Of a DNA stretch of 6,345 nt, positions 4,721 through 6,345 are shown piece after piece. Numbering within the stretch: the first letter of the stretch is position 1; the number at the start of each line of letters is the position of its first letter. The position numbers and the translations under genes are program-made. The stretch is from assembly GCA_030527385.1 (NCBI GenBank), contig JAUNAY010000070.1:1-6345 (forward strand), read 5' to 3'. Below the pieces are notes generated by a model, which searched no databases, was not told the origin of the DNA, and saw only the letters and a list, made by a program, of their open reading frames with translations. The stretch comes from Fusobacterium sp. GTDB taxonomy: Bacteria > Fusobacteriota > Fusobacteriia > Fusobacteriales > Fusobacteriaceae.

Positions 4721-5548
4721 TTATCTATATTTTTTATTTAGTGCTTTTAAAATAGCAAAGCTTTCTAAATCCATATTTTCATCTAATTTGTCTGGATTGA
4801 AGTGAGCTTTAAAATTATAAACTACTCTTTTACTCTCTTCGTCCCACTCGTCTGTATCATTGATTTTATAACCATATCTTCTAAGTTCTGCCTTTATTTG
4901 ACGAATTGGAGTGGCATTAAAAAGCTCTTCATTCATAAATCTAATCTTATCCTTTTCATTATACCACGCTCCAATCCCATACTCTTTATACAATCTTTCC
5001 CAAGGGAATTTTGCACCTGGATCAATTTTTCTAGTTGGGGCAACATCTGAATGTCCCAAAATAAATCTTGGACTAACTTTGTACTCAGTAGCTAACCTCT
5101 TAACAAGTGTGGCAACTTTTTTGATCTGCCCCTCTGTAAACGGCACATATTCATCATAAGATCTAAAAAATCCTTTTGTTTTAGGACGCCCTTTTACACT
5201 CCTTATACCCATATTTACAATCTCTATTCCAATAGAGGTATCATTTATATTAGTTCTGCCTCCAAACTCGCTCACACCTGCGTGCCAAGCCCTCTCACAG
5301 TGATCTACAAGGGCATAAGTAGGCTCTTTGTCAACAGATGTCACCAAATAATGTGCACTTACATTTGGTCCTGTTAAAGCTCTTATTCCAACTGCATCAT
5401 TAGTAGCTGTGTAATGAAGTATTATAAACTTTATTCTTGTATCTTTTCCAATAGCTCTATACTTTTCATCATCAATTTTGTAATTTACTCTATTACAGGA
5501 AAAGCAAATCAAGGATAAAATTAGCAACATAAAAACTCGTTTTTTCAT
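4721..5548 (-). CDS. amiD: N-acetylmuramoyl-L-alanine amidase, AmiD-like lipoprotein with peptidoglycan-binding domain
   Basis: 275 residues, resembling E. coli AmiD throughout. This zinc amidase cleaves the bond between N-acetylmuramic acid (or anhydro-MurNAc) and L-alanine in peptidoglycan, in cell-wall turnover. Residues 1-17 form a hydrophobic signal ending ICFSC, with presumptive lipidation at C18. The residues before it (C15, F16) are not a standard lipobox. The amidase_2 domain spans about 35-190: zinc ligands H45 (ILHYTA), H166 (LGHSDVAP) and D176 (KIDPG), catalytic E109 (SIGIEIVN), plus the family stretches VSAHYLV, AWHAG and NDTSIGIE. Residues about 213-275 are a C-terminal peptidoglycan-binding domain (RRYGYKI, VYNFKAHFNPD). 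The start ATG (5548-5546) has AAGAGGT 7 nt upstream. It is divergent from the HU gene and upstream of the cold-shock gene. By analogy it would sit on the inner face of the outer membrane. Confidence 0.92.
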   Translation of the reverse strand: MKKRVFMLLILSLICFSCNRVNYKIDDEKYRAIGKDTRIKFIILHYTATNDAVGIRALTGPNVSAHYLVTSVDKEPTYALVDHCERAWHAGVSEFGGRTNINDTSIGIEIVNMGIRSVKGRPKTKGFFRSYDEYVPFTEGQIKKVATLVKRLATEYKVSPRFILGHSDVAPTRKIDPGAKFPWERLYKEYGIGAWYNEKDKIRFMNEELFNATPIRQIKAELRRYGYKINDTDEWDEESKRVVYNFKAHFNPDKLDENMDLESFAILKALNKKYR

Positions 5549-5579
5549 AAAAGTACCTCTTTTTTATTTTATTTATTTT

Positions 5580-5607
5580 TGTATATTTTTTTTAAAAGTA
5601 AATTTAA
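5580..5607 (-). promoter_or_regulatory. Candidate promoter of the amidase gene
   Basis: On the minus strand, TTAAAT (5607-5602) and TATACA (5585-5580) are 16 nt apart. Predicted start is near 5573, about 25 nt before the ATG. The region is so AT-rich that other choices exist. Confidence 0.3.
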
Positions 5608-5683
5608 CTTTTCATTGTTTTTATATATTGTACTATTTATTTATCTAAATTTCAAAAAAATATTGAAAATTTTTAAAAAAAGT

Positions 5684-5712
5684 TTGAAAATATTCAGAAT
5701 TTATGATATAAA
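5684..5712 (+). promoter_or_regulatory. Promoter of the HU gene
   Basis: TTGAAA (5684-5689) and TATAAA (5707-5712) are spaced exactly 17 nt, with TG and one base before the -10. Predicted start is near 5719, leaving a leader of about 38 nt with AGGAGG (5743-5748) 8 nt before the ATG. A- and T-tracts upstream (5651-5680) could act as an UP-like element. The best-formed promoter in the window, as expected for an abundant protein. Confidence 0.7.
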
Positions 5713-5756
5713 ATAGGGACGTGCGAAATTTATATTTATTTTAGGAGGATACATAG

Positions 5757-6032
5757 ATGACAAAAAAAGAGTTTGCAAAAGTATTATTTGAAGCAGGAGC
5801 ATTCCCATCAAAAGCTGAAGCTGAAAGAAAAGTAGAACTTTTCCTAGACACTATTGAAAATGCTTTAGTTGCTGGAGAAGAATTAAACTTTATCGGTTGG
5901 GGAAAATTTGAATTAGTTGAAAGAGCTGAAAGAGTTGGAAGAAACCCTAAAACTGGAGAAGAAATTCTTATCGAAGCTAAGAAAACTATAAGATTTAAAC
6001 CTGGAAAAACTTTAATTGATAAAATCAACTAA
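5757..6032 (+). CDS. HU/IHF-family histone-like DNA-binding protein
   Basis: 91 residues, the normal HU length. HU dimers bend and compact DNA in the nucleoid with little sequence preference. The N-terminal helices (TKKEFAKVLFEAG, then AEAERKVELFLDTIENAL) form the dimer body. The GWGKFELVERAERVGRNPKTGEEI region (47-70) is the family signature; P64 at the tip of the DNA-binding arm corresponds to the intercalating proline, and the end FKPGKTLIDKIN (80-91) is typical. W48 replaces the phenylalanine common in the GFGTF motif. The start ATG (5757-5759) has AGGAGG 8 nt upstream. It has its own promoter and terminator, so it is a single-gene unit. HU versus IHF-subunit cannot be settled with certainty, but HU is more likely outside proteobacteria. 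Confidence 0.96.
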   Translation: MTKKEFAKVLFEAGAFPSKAEAERKVELFLDTIENALVAGEELNFIGWGKFELVERAERVGRNPKTGEEILIEAKKTIRFKPGKTLIDKIN

Positions 6033-6050
6033 TTTTTTTCTATAATAATT

Positions 6051-6084
6051 AACACCTAGCTTTAAAAACTAGGTGTTTTTTTAT
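6051..6084 (+). terminator. Rho-independent terminator of the HU gene
   Basis: AACACCTAG (6051-6059) pairs perfectly with CTAGGTGTT (6069-6077) around a 9-nt loop, followed by TTTTTTATTTT. It begins 19 nt after the HU stop codon. Confidence 0.92.
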
Positions 6085-6105
6085 TTTATCAAAACTTATG
6101 TTTTA

Positions 6106-6262
6106 AACATCAACTCGCTTCCATATTAACGAATTAAGAATCCCTAGCGTTCACTACGCTGAAACTGTGAAACTCGACTTCGTCTCAAACAGTCACAGTT
6201 TCTTAGCTTCATTCACTAAGGGCTTCTAAGATTCATTAATAACATACAGCTTAGTTGATGTT
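6106..6262. repeat. 157-bp imperfect palindrome, MITE-like intergenic element
   Basis: The element is bounded by a perfect 10-bp inverted repeat, AACATCAACT (6106-6115) and AGTTGATGTT (6253-6262). The arms continue to match imperfectly inward: 6124-6145 against the complement of 6219-6240. At the centre is a perfect 10-bp stem, GAAACTGTGA (6161-6170) with TCACAGTTTC (6193-6202), around a 22-nt loop. Each arm also holds a small hairpin of its own: AGCGT/ACGCT at 6146-6160 and CTTAG/CTAAG at 6202-6220. It is richer in G and C than the surrounding spacer, has no coding frame with a start, and has no T-run, so it is not a terminator. This is how non-autonomous dispersed repeats look. Copy number cannot be judged from one window. 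Confidence 0.65.
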
Positions 6263-6345
6263 AGAGATAAAATTTTTATTAAAAAAAAGGACTCCCAATA
6301 TCAGCTAAACTGGAAATTATCAGAGAATCTTAGAGGGAGTTTCGA
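6263..6345 (-). other. Edge region: weak hairpin and possible tail of a minus-strand gene
   Basis: On the minus strand, a frame open from the window edge (6345) reads 14 codons (SKLPLRFSDNFQFS) and stops with TGA at 6303-6301. ACTCCC and GGGAGT (6335-6340 and 6291-6296) can pair across a 38-nt loop, followed on the minus strand by CCTTTTTTTTAA. This is compatible with the end of a gene plus a poor terminator, or with one end of a mobile element. Fourteen codons are too few to identify a family and the open frame could be chance. Confidence 0.25.

Noticed and set aside
5741..6028. Long open frame antisense to HU
   Set aside because: HU has family motifs, promoter, ribosome site and terminator; the antisense frame is an artefact of its codon use.
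6106..6262. CRISPR repeat or tRNA-like RNA in the palindromic region
   Set aside because: There is no regular direct repeat with spacers, and the hairpins do not form a cloverleaf with the conserved tRNA bases.
6230..6345. Plus-strand open frame running off the right edge
   Set aside because: No ATG, GTG or TTG start follows the TAA at 6227, and part of it lies in the palindromic element.
1..6345. New multi-gene defence or mobile system
   Set aside because: Apart from the partial hsdS and one palindrome, the genes are housekeeping types with separate promoters and terminators; no cluster of unknown effector genes is present.

Overview
The window is AT-rich, low-GC bacterial chromosome, with strong AGGAGG-type ribosome sites, TG-n-TATAAT (extended -10) promoters and codons ending in A or T. 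The gene set (AmiD-like lipoprotein amidase, HisJ-like PHP phosphatase, META lipoprotein, MATE exporter, cold-shock protein, HU) and the style of the intergenic palindromes fit a Fusobacterium or close relative. That assignment is an inference from composition and gene style, not from a marker gene. A lipoprotein amidase resembling E. coli AmiD suggests a two-membrane cell.

Layout, left to right. 1-628 (minus) is the N-terminal part of a type I restriction specificity subunit, cut by the window edge and with its own promoter. 726-2042 (minus) is a MATE multidrug/cation antiporter between two hairpin terminators. 2178-2582 (minus) is a META-domain lipoprotein. 2682-3782 (minus) is a two-gene unit: a TTG-started HisJ-like PHP phosphatase followed by a small acidic protein of unknown function whose ribosome site overlaps the upstream stop codon. 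From a divergent promoter region, 3917-4093 (plus) encodes a 58-residue membrane protein. It converges on 4113-4280 (minus), a 55-residue basic single-span protein, and the two share one perfect bidirectional terminator. 4359-4559 (minus) is a CspA-type cold-shock protein with a leader of about 110 nt containing a perfect 12-bp stem next to its ribosome site. 4721-5548 (minus) is an AmiD-like amidase with a peptidoglycan-binding domain. 5757-6032 (plus) is an HU-family DNA-binding protein with a clear promoter and terminator. 6106-6262 is a 157-bp imperfect palindrome, MITE-like. The last ~60 bp hold a weak hairpin and possibly the tail of a minus-strand gene.

The genes are mostly independent housekeeping units with their own promoters and terminators. 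The only clear operon is the PHP phosphatase plus the 91-residue protein. I see no new multi-gene system. The points most worth a second look are the cold-shock leader structure, the terminal palindromic repeat, the self-promoted hsdS at the left edge, and the pair of convergent tiny membrane proteins.
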